64,000 bases of DNA from Pseudomonadota bacterium (GTDB lineage: Bacteria > Pseudomonadota > Gammaproteobacteria > Burkholderiales > Chitinibacteraceae), in the NCBI GenBank assembly GCA_018261735.1, contig JAGTRM010000001.1, forward strand, positions 248,001-312,000, read 5' to 3'. Shown here piece by piece: positions 1-7,739 of the stretch; position 1 is the first letter of the stretch; every line of letters starts with the position of its first letter. A program made the position numbers and the translations under genes. The notes below the pieces were generated by a model, which saw nothing but the letters and a program-made list of their open reading frames with translations, made no database searches and was not told the origin of the DNA.

Positions 1-438
1 GGCAATCTGGTTGCCGATGGTGTGGATCGGCGACAGCGAAGTCATCGGCTCCTGGAAAATCATGGCAATGTCATGCCCGCGGATCGCGCGGATCTCCCGC
101 CCCTTGGGGGCCAGCCTTGCCAGATCCACCGGGGCTTGTCCTTGCCGGGCCTGTGTGATGGAACCGTGGTAGATGATTTCACCGCCCATGATCTGGCCGG
201 GCGGATCCACGATTTGCAGGATCGAGCGGGCGGCAACCGTCTTGCCCGAGCCGGACTCGCCGACGATGCACAGCGTTTTTCCCCGCTGCAGCTTGAAACT
301 GACGTCATCCACCGCATGAACCGCTTTTTCGCCTGCGCCAAAGTACGTTTTCAGTCCGCGCACTTCAAGAATGACATCGCCGACCGGGGAGGACTTGTCC
401 GCCTCCGGCGCCTGGGTGTTCTTCATGTGATCAACCAT
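1..438 (-). CDS. Opp-type ABC transporter ATP-binding protein, N-terminal part (3' end outside window)
   Basis: This is the nucleotide-binding subunit of an oligopeptide/oligosaccharide-type ABC importer. It hydrolyses ATP on the cytoplasmic face to drive uptake through the two permeases encoded just upstream. The 146 visible residues hold a Walker A motif (GESGSGKT) and the Q-loop region (MIFQEPMTSLSP), typical of OppD/DppD. The signature and Walker B motifs lie beyond the left edge. I start it at ATG 438, two bases after the upstream permease stop, which implies one transcript. A second ABC ATPase and a solute-binding protein, normal for this family, are not visible and may lie further left. 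The substrate is inferred from context only (see the LacI/SDR/lactonase genes). Confidence 0.9.
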   Translation of the reverse strand, partial: MVDHMKNTQAPEADKSSPVGDVILEVRGLKTYFGAGEKAVHAVDDVSFKLQRGKTLCIVGESGSGKTVAARSILQIVDPPGQIMGGEIIYHGSITQARQGQAPVDLARLAPKGREIRAIRGHDIAMIFQEPMTSLSPIHTIGNQIA

Positions 439-440
439 TT

Positions 441-1589
441 TCAGTTTCCATGCGAGTAGGGATCGGCCGCATCACGCAAGCCATCGCCCATGAAGTTCAG
501 GGACAAAACTGCCATCACCACGCAGGCGCCCGGCACAAACAGCCAGGGGGCCTGGGCGATGGAACGGATGTTCTGGGCTTCCTTCAGCAAGACCCCCCAG
601 CTGATCGAGGGTGGCTGCAGGCCCAGCCCAAGGAAAGACAGCGAGGTTTCCGCCAGGATCATGAATGGCACGGCGAGCGTCACCGCAGCGATGATGTGGC
701 TGGCCAGCGAGGGCAGCATGTGCCGGAAAATCACCCGGAATTCGCTGCAGCCATCGAGCTTGGCCGCAACCACGAACACCTCGCCGCGCAACGCAAGGAA
801 GCGGCCACGGACAACCCGTGCCAGCTCGGTCCAGCCGATCAGCGAGATCACCATCGTGATCGACAAATATTGCAGGTACGGCGGCCAATCCCTGGGCAGC
901 GCGGCAGCAAGGGCCAGCCAGATGGGAATCGTGGGCAGGGAAATGATGTATTCGACGACCCGCATGACGATCCAGTCAATCCGCCCGCCGTAATAGCCGG
1001 CCACGCCCCCGAAGAAAATCCCCAGCAGCACACTCATGCAAACGCCAAAAAGGCCAAGGGAGAGGGTGAAGCGCGCGCCATAGATCACCCGGCTCAGCAT
1101 GTCCCGCCCGAGCCGATCCGCGCCGAACAGGTAGAACATCTGGGATTTGTCCTTGGGCCCGATGAAATGGATATCGGTGGGAATCAGGCCCAGCATGTTG
1201 TACTCGAAGCCCCGCGCGAAGAACTCCAGCTCGACCTTTGCGCCCTCCTTGGGCAGGTAGGCCGGTTTGAGCGTCTGCGGATCACGGGTCAGTTCGAAAA
1301 ACTGGCCGTGCGGATTGAACCCTTTCTCGTCAAACAGGCGAACCCCTTGCGGCGGATGGTAGACCAGGCGCGCATTGGGCTTTTCCGGATCGAACGGGGC
1401 CAGGAATTCCGCAAAAATTGCGACGATATAAAAGCACACCACCACGAGCAGCCCGGCGACCGCCAGCCTGTGCTTGCAGAAACGGAGCCACATCAGGTGC
1501 CATTGCGAAGCGTATTCGATGCCACCACGCAGATTGGCCATGTTGACGGTGGCCGTTGCCGTGTTTGTTTCAGTCATGATTTCGCTCAC
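441..1589 (-). CDS. Opp-type ABC transporter permease, OppC-like, with long periplasmic insert
   Basis: This is a 382-residue inner-membrane permease of the DppC/OppC family. A first membrane segment (about residues 40-65) is followed by an insert of about 100 residues before the conserved FGADRLGRDMLSRVIYGAR stretch and the remaining helices. The ATPase-coupling EAA loop is the segment around AAKLDGCSEFRVIFRHMLP. Short-insert OppC proteins are near 300 residues, so the enlarged loop is notable; similar inserts occur in YejE and some oligosaccharide importers. It lies 8 bases after the OppB-like gene and 2 bases before the ATPase gene. Family membership is clear; substrate is not. Confidence 0.9.
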   Translation of the reverse strand: MSEIMTETNTATATVNMANLRGGIEYASQWHLMWLRFCKHRLAVAGLLVVVCFYIVAIFAEFLAPFDPEKPNARLVYHPPQGVRLFDEKGFNPHGQFFELTRDPQTLKPAYLPKEGAKVELEFFARGFEYNMLGLIPTDIHFIGPKDKSQMFYLFGADRLGRDMLSRVIYGARFTLSLGLFGVCMSVLLGIFFGGVAGYYGGRIDWIVMRVVEYIISLPTIPIWLALAAALPRDWPPYLQYLSITMVISLIGWTELARVVRGRFLALRGEVFVVAAKLDGCSEFRVIFRHMLPSLASHIIAAVTLAVPFMILAETSLSFLGLGLQPPSISWGVLLKEAQNIRSIAQAPWLFVPGACVVMAVLSLNFMGDGLRDAADPYSHGN

Positions 1590-1597
1590 TGTTCAAC

Positions 1598-2599
1598 TTA
1601 GTGTTCAAGCCGGATGCGTGGATCGATGATGACCAGCAGCACATCCGACAGGAGTGTGCCGATCACCGTCATCAGGCACAGCAACAACAAAAAGGCACCG
1701 GAAAGGTAGATATCCTGGGAGAGCAGCGACTGGAACAGCAAAGGGCCGGCCGTGGGCAGATTCAGCACAATGGAGGCGATTACCGCACCGGACACCAAGC
1801 GGGGCACTGTCCACCCCAGGGTGCTGACAAAGGGATTGAGTGCGGTGCGTACCGGGTATTTCAGCAGCAACCTGATCTCGGAAAGCCCCTTGGCACGTGC
1901 CGTGACCACATAGGGCATGTGCAGCTGATCAATCAGGTTGGCACGCATGATGCGAATGAGGGCGGCAGAAGCTTCAGCCCCCAGCAGCAGAACCGGAATC
2001 CAGATGTGTGACAGCAGATCCAGCACCCGCCCCCAGGACCAGGGGGCATTGGCATAGTCAGCGGAGAACAAACCGGTGACATCGTGGCCAAAATATTTCA
2101 CCCCAAGGTACATCAGCACCAGCGCCATCAGGAAAACCGGCACGGCCAGACAAATGAAGCCGAGCAGGGTAAAGCCATAATCGAACAGGGAATAGCGGCG
2201 GACGGCGGAATAGATGCCGATCGGCAGTGCGATGGCCCAGCTGAGCAGTAGGGTCGAGATCGTCAGGGCAAAAGTCAGGCCCATGCGCTCACCCAGCAAT
2301 TGCGAGACCGGGGCATTCCATTCGAAGGAATAACCGAAATCGCCCTGGACAACGCCCGTGATCCATTTGAAATACTGAACGATAACGGGCTGGTCCAACC
2401 CGAAACGATGGCGCATGTCGGCCATCATGGCCGCATCCACGTGCTCTCCCGCTGCTGCCAGCGAGGCAGCGTAGCTGTCGACGAAATCACCCGGTGGCAA
2501 CTGGATGAGGATGAATATGGTCATGGATACCATCAAGGTAAACGGTATCGCCGACAACAACCGCCGGAAAATAAATGAAAGCACGGTAAAGCTCTCCAT
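1598..2599 (-). CDS. Opp-type ABC transporter permease, OppB-like
   Basis: This inner-membrane permease pairs with the OppC-like protein to form the translocation channel. It opens with the usual OppB layout: a basic RRLL segment, a hydrophobic helix, then LPPGDF. The EAA-type loop reads TARAKGLSEIRLLLKYPVR. I chose ATG 2599 (333 residues) because family members begin a few residues before the RRLL segment. The reading frame stays open to a TTG at 2674, so an N-terminal extension cannot be excluded. A candidate promoter lies at 2698-2725. The lactonase gene upstream ends 270 bases away on the same strand. Confidence 0.88.
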   Translation of the reverse strand: MESFTVLSFIFRRLLSAIPFTLMVSMTIFILIQLPPGDFVDSYAASLAAAGEHVDAAMMADMRHRFGLDQPVIVQYFKWITGVVQGDFGYSFEWNAPVSQLLGERMGLTFALTISTLLLSWAIALPIGIYSAVRRYSLFDYGFTLLGFICLAVPVFLMALVLMYLGVKYFGHDVTGLFSADYANAPWSWGRVLDLLSHIWIPVLLLGAEASAALIRIMRANLIDQLHMPYVVTARAKGLSEIRLLLKYPVRTALNPFVSTLGWTVPRLVSGAVIASIVLNLPTAGPLLFQSLLSQDIYLSGAFLLLLCLMTVIGTLLSDVLLVIIDPRIRLEH

Positions 2600-2694
2600 G
2601 AAAACGGCCAGAAGACTTCCCACACACCCGAGAACCGGTTTCGGCATGGGGTGAAACTGCATGGGTGCAAACAACGATCAGCGCCCGACAGGCT

Positions 2695-2725
2695 TGTATA
2701 GTAAACAAACTGTGTTTTTATGCAA
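2695..2725 (-). promoter_or_regulatory. Candidate promoter and operator half-site for the opp-type genes
   Basis: On the minus strand, TTGCAT (2725-2720) and TACTAT (2703-2698) are separated by 16 bases, a weak sigma-70 match. The plus-strand 11-mer TGTATAGTAAA at 2695-2705 overlaps the -10 element. It matches 10 of 11 bases of TGTTTAGTAAA at 5782-5792 upstream of the lacI-type gene. A LacI-family site here is an inference from that match. Confidence 0.4.
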
Positions 2726-2868
2726 TCCTTTTGTTTTCCATGGTCAACAAGGGCTGTCTGCGGCAGCAGCAGCTGTAGCAGGAAACAATCAACTTCAAAA
2801 TCCGAGGTCTTGCCCGAAGAGAAAACGGAACGGGATGTCGGGAAAACGACCAGCCAGACGCAATCGGG

Positions 2869-3894
2869 TCAGGCCATCACCACGCAGGAGGGTGCCGGAA
2901 GACGAAGGGAATGCCCCGTATCCCGGAGTTGCCCAGTATCGACATTGCGCCGGAACACGTTGAGCGTGCCGGAATCCTGGTTGGCGACCAGCACGAAATG
3001 CCCGTCGGGCGAGAGGGAGAAGTGGCGAGGCGTGCGTCCGGCGCCAGGCGTGTGCCCGGACGGCGTCAACCGGCCATCGGCCGCAATCGTGAACAGGGCC
3101 AGACTGTCGTGGCCGCGATTGGAAACATAGAGATGGCGCGCATCGGGCGAGACCTGAATATGGGCCGCCGTACTGGCGCCGGCAAAATTGTCCGGCAGGC
3201 AGGAAACGGCCTGCACGGCACGCAAGCCTTCGCCTGCGCGCAGGAAAACGGTGACCGTGCTGGCCAGCTCGTTGACCAGATACACGACCTTGCCTGCCGG
3301 ATGCAGCGCCAGATGGCGCGGCCCACTGCCTGGCGGCAAAGCGTACTCCTGCTGCAACACCAGGCACGGCTCGGCCCCGGCATAGACAAACAGGCGATCG
3401 CACCCCAGATCGGGCACCAGCCATTGCCGGTGCGCTGCATCGAAAACCGCGCTGTGCGGATGCGGTGATTGCTGGCGCTCGGGATGCGGCCCCTGGCCGT
3501 GGTGGTTCAGCCATTGCAGGGCCGGACTCAGGCTGCCATCGCTGTTCACGGCATGCACCGAGAGGCTGCCGCCAAGATAATTGCTGCAGACCAGCCGCTG
3601 CTGCGCGGCATCCAGGCCCACATGGCAAGGCGCCGCGCCCAGCGTATCCTGCCGGTTGAGCAGGTCCAGCCGGCCCTCCACGCTCACCCGAAACGCCGCG
3701 ATGCTGCCGTTTTCGCTGATGGTTTCGCTCACGGCATACAGATACTCACCGCTGGCAGACAGCGCCAGAAAAGAGGGATTCAGCAGGCCCGGGAAGGCAT
3801 GCAGAAGGCTGAATTGCCCACTATCCGGATCAAATTCGGCACAATAAAGACCGTTTTGATCGGCTGGGGCATAGGAGCCGATAAAGAGTTTCAT
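2869..3894 (-). CDS. Lactonase family protein, seven-bladed beta-propeller (YbhE-like)
   Basis: This 341-residue cytoplasmic protein belongs to the PF10282 lactonase family, which includes E. coli 6-phosphogluconolactonase YbhE. Repeated blade strands are visible (ALSASGEYLYAVSE, SPDARHLYVSNRG, SPDGHFVLVANQD), with the conserved SGPRHLALHP segment near the middle. Its ATG overlaps the stop of the dehydrogenase gene (ATGA), indicating translational coupling. The gene at 52115 is a paralogue and probably the housekeeping enzyme. This copy, in a LacI-controlled locus, more likely hydrolyses an aldonolactone made by the neighbouring dehydrogenase. That role is inferred. Confidence 0.85.
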   Translation of the reverse strand: MKLFIGSYAPADQNGLYCAEFDPDSGQFSLLHAFPGLLNPSFLALSASGEYLYAVSETISENGSIAAFRVSVEGRLDLLNRQDTLGAAPCHVGLDAAQQRLVCSNYLGGSLSVHAVNSDGSLSPALQWLNHHGQGPHPERQQSPHPHSAVFDAAHRQWLVPDLGCDRLFVYAGAEPCLVLQQEYALPPGSGPRHLALHPAGKVVYLVNELASTVTVFLRAGEGLRAVQAVSCLPDNFAGASTAAHIQVSPDARHLYVSNRGHDSLALFTIAADGRLTPSGHTPGAGRTPRHFSLSPDGHFVLVANQDSGTLNVFRRNVDTGQLRDTGHSLRLPAPSCVVMA

Positions 3895-4706
3895 CCCGCC
3901 ATGCGCAAGGCCGTGCGCCCGGGACGATCATCCTGGCGTACCACGTTGATCGAATAGGCGCCATCGATGTAGAGCTCGGTGCCGGTGATATAGGAAGCAC
4001 GCTCATCGCACAGGAAAGCCACGACTTCACCCACTTCGTCGGTATTGCCCACGCGCCCGGCCGGAATCCAGCTATTGAAGGTTTCGCGGCCGAAGCCCTC
4101 GATGGCATCGCGGTTCATATCGGTTTCAATGGCCCCCGGGGAAAGGGTCACCACGCGGATGCCGTACTCGGCCCATTCCAGTGCCGTCACCTTGGTCAGC
4201 ATCTTCAGCGCGGCCTTGGCACAGCAATAGTGGGCGATGCCCTTGCGGGCCACGGTGTCGTGAATCGATGAAATATTGATGATCACGCCGCCGCGCCGGT
4301 TCGCCTTCATACGCTGCGCAGCCAGCTGGCTGCACTGAAACGGCGCGGTCAGGTTGACCTGCAGGATATGCTGCCATTCAGCGAGCGGCATATCCTCGGC
4401 GGCATGATAATTTTCAACGCCGGCGTTGTTGATCAACACATCCAGGCGGTCAAATTCGCGGTCAACAGCAGCAAACAGGCCGTCGATCGTCGAAGGATCG
4501 TTCAGATCGGCAGCCACCAGTATGGCCTTGATGCCGTATTTCGCCCTGAGCGATTCCACTTCGGCCTGGGCCGCCGAGGTTTCCTTCCGGACATGGACAA
4601 CCAGGTTAAAGCCGGCGGCAGCCAGCGAATGGCTGATGGCGCGGCCGATGCCCCGGGCACCGCCGGTGACCAGCGCGGTTTTGCCATTCGAATGAGCGAG
4701 CGACAT
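3891..4706 (-). CDS. SDR family NAD(P)-dependent oxidoreductase
   Basis: This 271-residue classical short-chain dehydrogenase has the cofactor motif TGGARGIG near residue 14, NNAG in the core, a serine in INISS, and the catalytic Y-x-x-x-K as HYCCAK. An arginine after the second strand (HVRKE) favours NADP(H). It ends in a substrate lobe typical of glucose 1-dehydrogenase or 3-oxoacyl-ACP-reductase-like enzymes. I start at ATG 4706; longer starts run into the lacI-gene intergenic region. It is coupled to the lactonase gene by an ATGA overlap, suggesting oxidation of an aldose to its lactone. The substrate is not determined by sequence. Confidence 0.88.
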   Translation of the reverse strand: MSLAHSNGKTALVTGGARGIGRAISHSLAAAGFNLVVHVRKETSAAQAEVESLRAKYGIKAILVAADLNDPSTIDGLFAAVDREFDRLDVLINNAGVENYHAAEDMPLAEWQHILQVNLTAPFQCSQLAAQRMKANRRGGVIINISSIHDTVARKGIAHYCCAKAALKMLTKVTALEWAEYGIRVVTLSPGAIETDMNRDAIEGFGRETFNSWIPAGRVGNTDEVGEVVAFLCDERASYITGTELYIDGAYSINVVRQDDRPGRTALRMAG

Positions 4707-4762
4707 GCGTGATAGATCCTTGTAGATATTGAAATTTGGCCGGGCAAGAACCCGCCGGGCTT

Positions 4763-5731
4763 TCAGCTGCTGCTGCGCAGGACCAGCTCCACCGGAACAA
4801 TTTCCTCGCCCGGCGTGGCACGTTGCACCAGCAATTCCACACCGCGCCGCCCAAGAAGCGCCTTGTCGACGGCAACGGTACTCAGCGGCGGATTGCTCAA
4901 TGCGGCCATTTCGATATCGTCGAACCCGACAATGGCAATATCGCCGGGCACGGACAATCCTGCTTCCTGGCAAATGCGCAGGGCAATCAGCGCGGCGGCA
5001 TCGTTGTAGGCAAAGATGGCATCCGGGCGCTCGGGCAAGGCCAGCAGCTGCTGCATGGCGAGCGCCATGCCGGTTTCGACATCGACGCCCGGCGGGGCGA
5101 TCACGTCCAGTGCCGGATCAGCCAGCACCTTGGCCTCGAACAGTGCCCGGCGATAACCCCGTTCACGCTGCCGGATACTGTAGTGCGCCAGCGAGCTCGC
5201 CAGAAAAGCAATGCGTCGCCGCCCTGACTCCAGCAGATGGCGCGTCACCAGATAACCACCGGTCTCGTTGTCCGGATTCACGCAAGCAAAATCCATCGAC
5301 CACTGATCCACCAGCACCATGGGCTTGCCAGCCTGCTTCAGAAGCTGCAGCAGTTCCGGTTCAAAGAATCCCACACACAGCAGTGCATCAACTTCGTGGC
5401 GCGAAAGTTGCGCCATGACCGGATCGGCCGGCCCGACAGCCAGAAAACTCAGGGAAGCATCACTTTGGCGGCAGGCATCTTCAGCCCCGTGCAACACGGC
5501 GGAAAAGAACGGATTGGCCGTCAGCGTGTTGTGCTGGCGGTGCAGCAAGAAGGCAATGCGACGAATGGGCTCGGACTGCAGGCGATCAAAGTCGTAGCCC
5601 AATGACTTGGCAATTTGGCGTATTTGCTTGCGGGTATCCTCGGTCATGCCGGGCTGGTTCTTGAGGGCACGAGACACCGTCCCCACGGAAACGCCCGCCA
5701 CTTTAGCGATATCACGAACCGTAACTGACAT
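4763..5731 (-). CDS. LacI family transcriptional regulator
   Basis: This 322-residue repressor-type protein has an N-terminal LacI helix-turn-helix (TVRDIAKVAGVSVGTVSRAL, residues 4-23) and a hinge. The periplasmic-binding-protein-like sugar-sensing domain follows, including FAYNDAAALIALR and IVGFDDIEMAALSNPPLSTV. It is the first gene of the apparent run lacI-type, SDR, lactonase, opp genes, all on the minus strand; 56 bases separate it from the SDR gene. A dyad over its own promoter (5782-5799) fits autoregulation. The effector is probably a sugar or sugar-derived compound, unidentified. Confidence 0.93.
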   Translation of the reverse strand: MSVTVRDIAKVAGVSVGTVSRALKNQPGMTEDTRKQIRQIAKSLGYDFDRLQSEPIRRIAFLLHRQHNTLTANPFFSAVLHGAEDACRQSDASLSFLAVGPADPVMAQLSRHEVDALLCVGFFEPELLQLLKQAGKPMVLVDQWSMDFACVNPDNETGGYLVTRHLLESGRRRIAFLASSLAHYSIRQRERGYRRALFEAKVLADPALDVIAPPGVDVETGMALAMQQLLALPERPDAIFAYNDAAALIALRICQEAGLSVPGDIAIVGFDDIEMAALSNPPLSTVAVDKALLGRRGVELLVQRATPGEEIVPVELVLRSSS

Positions 5732-5763
5732 CTTGTGATTACCACTCTGGTTAAGTATGCGAC

Positions 5764-5799
5764 AGTGTACCTATTTCTGATTGTTTAGTAAATTAAACA
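5764..5799 (-). promoter_or_regulatory. Candidate lacI-type gene promoter with operator dyad
   Basis: On the minus strand TTTACT (5792-5787) and TACACT (5769-5764) are 17 bases apart, each matching 4 of 6 consensus bases. The -35 element sits inside the inverted repeat TGTTTA-N6-TAAACA at 5782-5799. A repressor bound there would block RNA polymerase. The right-hand 11 bases recur upstream of the opp-type genes. Confidence 0.5.
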
Positions 5800-5853
5800 G
5801 AGGCGGTTACTTTTGCCTGAAATCGCTGCCTTACCTCCGGCCAATCTCCATAG

Positions 5854-5889
5854 AAAAACCGGCACGACGAGATGTCTGTGCCGGTTTTT
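5854..5889 (-). terminator. Rho-independent terminator of the PfkB kinase gene
   Basis: A perfect 12-base inverted repeat AAAAACCGGCAC / GTGCCGGTTTTT with a 12-base loop starts 26 bases after the kinase stop codon. On the minus strand it ends in a T run. It also separates the kinase unit from the divergently placed LacI control region. Confidence 0.85.
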
Positions 5890-5914
5890 GGGGACGGGGG
5901 AGATCTTATGACAA

Positions 5915-6868
5915 TCAAAGCGCCAGCGGCACCCCGAAAGCGGCCTGATACCGTTCCAGCAATTCCGCACGGGTAAAGATATGGTTCTGCCCGCCACGCT
6001 GGCCGATTTTCAGCGCGCCCAACAGGCTCGCCAGCCGGCCGGCGGTCGGCCAGTCCCAGCCCTGCGCGATGCCGTACATCAGGCCGGCGCGGAAGGCATC
6101 GCCGCAACCGGTCGGATCGACGATCTCCTTGACCGCGACGGCGGGAATATCGTGGCGCACGCCATCGGCGTAGATATGCGCGCCGTCGCCGCCGAGCGTG
6201 ACCACCAGCGCCTTGACCTCGGCCGCCAGCGCCTCGCGGCTAAGCCCGGTCTTGCTTTGCACCAGCTGCGCTTCGTAGTCATTGAGCGTCAGGTAATCGG
6301 CCTGCCCGATCATATGCAGCAACTCCGCGCCGGAGAACATCGGCAAACCCTGACCCGGATCGAAGATGAACGGAATGCCGGCAGCGGCCAGTTGCTCGCA
6401 ATGCTCCAGCATGCCTTGCCTGCCGTCCGGCGTGACGATGCCGAGCGCGACCGGCGCGGCGATATCGGCCACGCGGTTGAAGTGGGAGAAATTCATCGCG
6501 CCCGGGTGGAAGGCGGTGATCTGGTTATCGTCGAGATCGGTGGTGATGAAGGCCTGCCCTGTGAAATGCTCGGGCAATTCGCGGATGGTGTCGCGCTTGA
6601 TATCCAGACGATCCAGGCGGGCGGCATACGGGCCGAAATCGCTGCCGACCGTGGCCATGATCTGCGGATCGCCGCCGAGCAGCTTGAAGCTGTAGGCAAT
6701 GTTGCCGGCGCAACCGCCGAACTCGCGGCGCATTTCCGGCACCAGGAAAGCCACCGACAGCACATGCAGCTGATCTGGCAGGATGTGCTCCTTGAAGCGG
6801 TCATGGAACACCATGATGGTGTCGTAAGCCATCGAGCCGCAGATCAGCACGGAAGGGGAAGTGGTCAT
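5915..6868 (-). CDS. PfkB family carbohydrate/nucleoside kinase (adenosine kinase-like)
   Basis: This 317-residue cytosolic ribokinase-fold enzyme transfers phosphate from ATP to a sugar or nucleoside hydroxyl. It shows the glycine-rich substrate motif (EFGGCAGNIAYS, near residue 50) and the C-terminal PfkB signature DPTGCGDAFRAG holding the catalytic aspartate and anion hole. The ATG at 6868 has a GGAG ribosome site. It follows the parvulin gene by 41 bases on the same strand and is closed by a strong terminator. Sequence cannot separate an adenosine kinase from a sugar kinase with certainty. Confidence 0.85.
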   Translation of the reverse strand: MTTSPSVLICGSMAYDTIMVFHDRFKEHILPDQLHVLSVAFLVPEMRREFGGCAGNIAYSFKLLGGDPQIMATVGSDFGPYAARLDRLDIKRDTIRELPEHFTGQAFITTDLDDNQITAFHPGAMNFSHFNRVADIAAPVALGIVTPDGRQGMLEHCEQLAAAGIPFIFDPGQGLPMFSGAELLHMIGQADYLTLNDYEAQLVQSKTGLSREALAAEVKALVVTLGGDGAHIYADGVRHDIPAVAVKEIVDPTGCGDAFRAGLMYGIAQGWDWPTAGRLASLLGALKIGQRGGQNHIFTRAELLERYQAAFGVPLAL

Positions 6869-6909
6869 GGGAACTCCATTTCAATAAGCTCAGGCACTGT
6901 CGCCCAGGA

Positions 6910-7635
6910 TTACAAAGGCAGGGTGTAGCCTTCGATCGTCGCCGCAGCAGCCAGCCCTTTCAGGTAGGTGTGCATCGCCTCGTTCATGCGCATGTCGGTC
7001 AGGAAACGCACGATATGGCTGTGGGCTTCTTCAAATGTCACCGGCGCCGGCGCGCTGCGGGCACCGCTCTTGATGATGTGCAGGCCGAATTGCGTTTCGA
7101 CCACTTGGTCGCACAACTGATTCTCGCCGAGCGCGAACAGTGCCTGCTCGAATTCCGGTACGGTCTGGCCCGGGGCAATCTGGCCGAGCGACCCACCCTT
7201 GCTGCTGGATGGGCAGGCCGAGTGCGCGCGGGCCAGTTCCTCGAAACGTTCCGGGTGCATCTGGATCTGCGCCAGCATCAGCTCGGCCACCGTACGCACC
7301 GTTTGCGGATCCTCCGCGATATCGGCGCGGAACAGGATGTGGTGGGCCTCGACCAGTTCGTCGCGCACGAAGCTATCCTGGTTTTCGTCGAAGAAAGCGC
7401 GGCAAGCGGCTTCGTCGGGCTGCTCGGCCTGGATTTTCTGGTTCATCAGGCTCGCCATCGTTTCATCGTCGCTCGCTTCCTGGATGCCCAGCCGGTGCGC
7501 TTCCTGCAGCAGCAATTCGCGTAGCACCAGCGTTTGCTTGGCTGCTTCGAGCGGATCGGGCGCCTGCTGGTGGCGGGGCTGCTCGCGGGCGATGGCTGCG
7601 TCGTCGATCTCGACGCCGTTGACTCGAATCGTCAT
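6910..7635 (-). CDS. Parvulin-type peptidyl-prolyl cis-trans isomerase (NifM-like)
   Basis: This 241-residue protein has an alpha-helical N-terminal chaperone-like region and a PpiC/rotamase domain (about residues 95-190). Domain hallmarks are ELVEAHHILF, the GGSLGQIAPGQTVPEFEQALF block and TQFGLHIIK. It lacks a signal peptide, so it is probably cytoplasmic, like NifM-type isomerases that help mature metalloenzymes. The start ATG at 7635 has an AGGA ribosome site. It is transcribed divergently from the adenylate cyclase operon and in tandem with the PfkB kinase. Its client proteins are unknown. Confidence 0.88.
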   Translation of the reverse strand: MTIRVNGVEIDDAAIAREQPRHQQAPDPLEAAKQTLVLRELLLQEAHRLGIQEASDDETMASLMNQKIQAEQPDEAACRAFFDENQDSFVRDELVEAHHILFRADIAEDPQTVRTVAELMLAQIQMHPERFEELARAHSACPSSSKGGSLGQIAPGQTVPEFEQALFALGENQLCDQVVETQFGLHIIKSGARSAPAPVTFEEAHSHIVRFLTDMRMNEAMHTYLKGLAAAATIEGYTLPL

Positions 7636-7739
7636 GGATTTTCCTGTCGGTAATGGCTGCTGAGGCTATCCGTGCTGGACAAAACCGGGCAAAGCGGCCA
7701 GATTGCAAAGTGTTTTCCCCGCGATTGTACCTGCTCGCT

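Noticed and set aside
450..1601. Long plus-strand frame of 383 codons
   Set aside because: It is antisense to the OppC-like permease gene, has no family features and is rich in Gln/His/Arg as expected for shadow frames.
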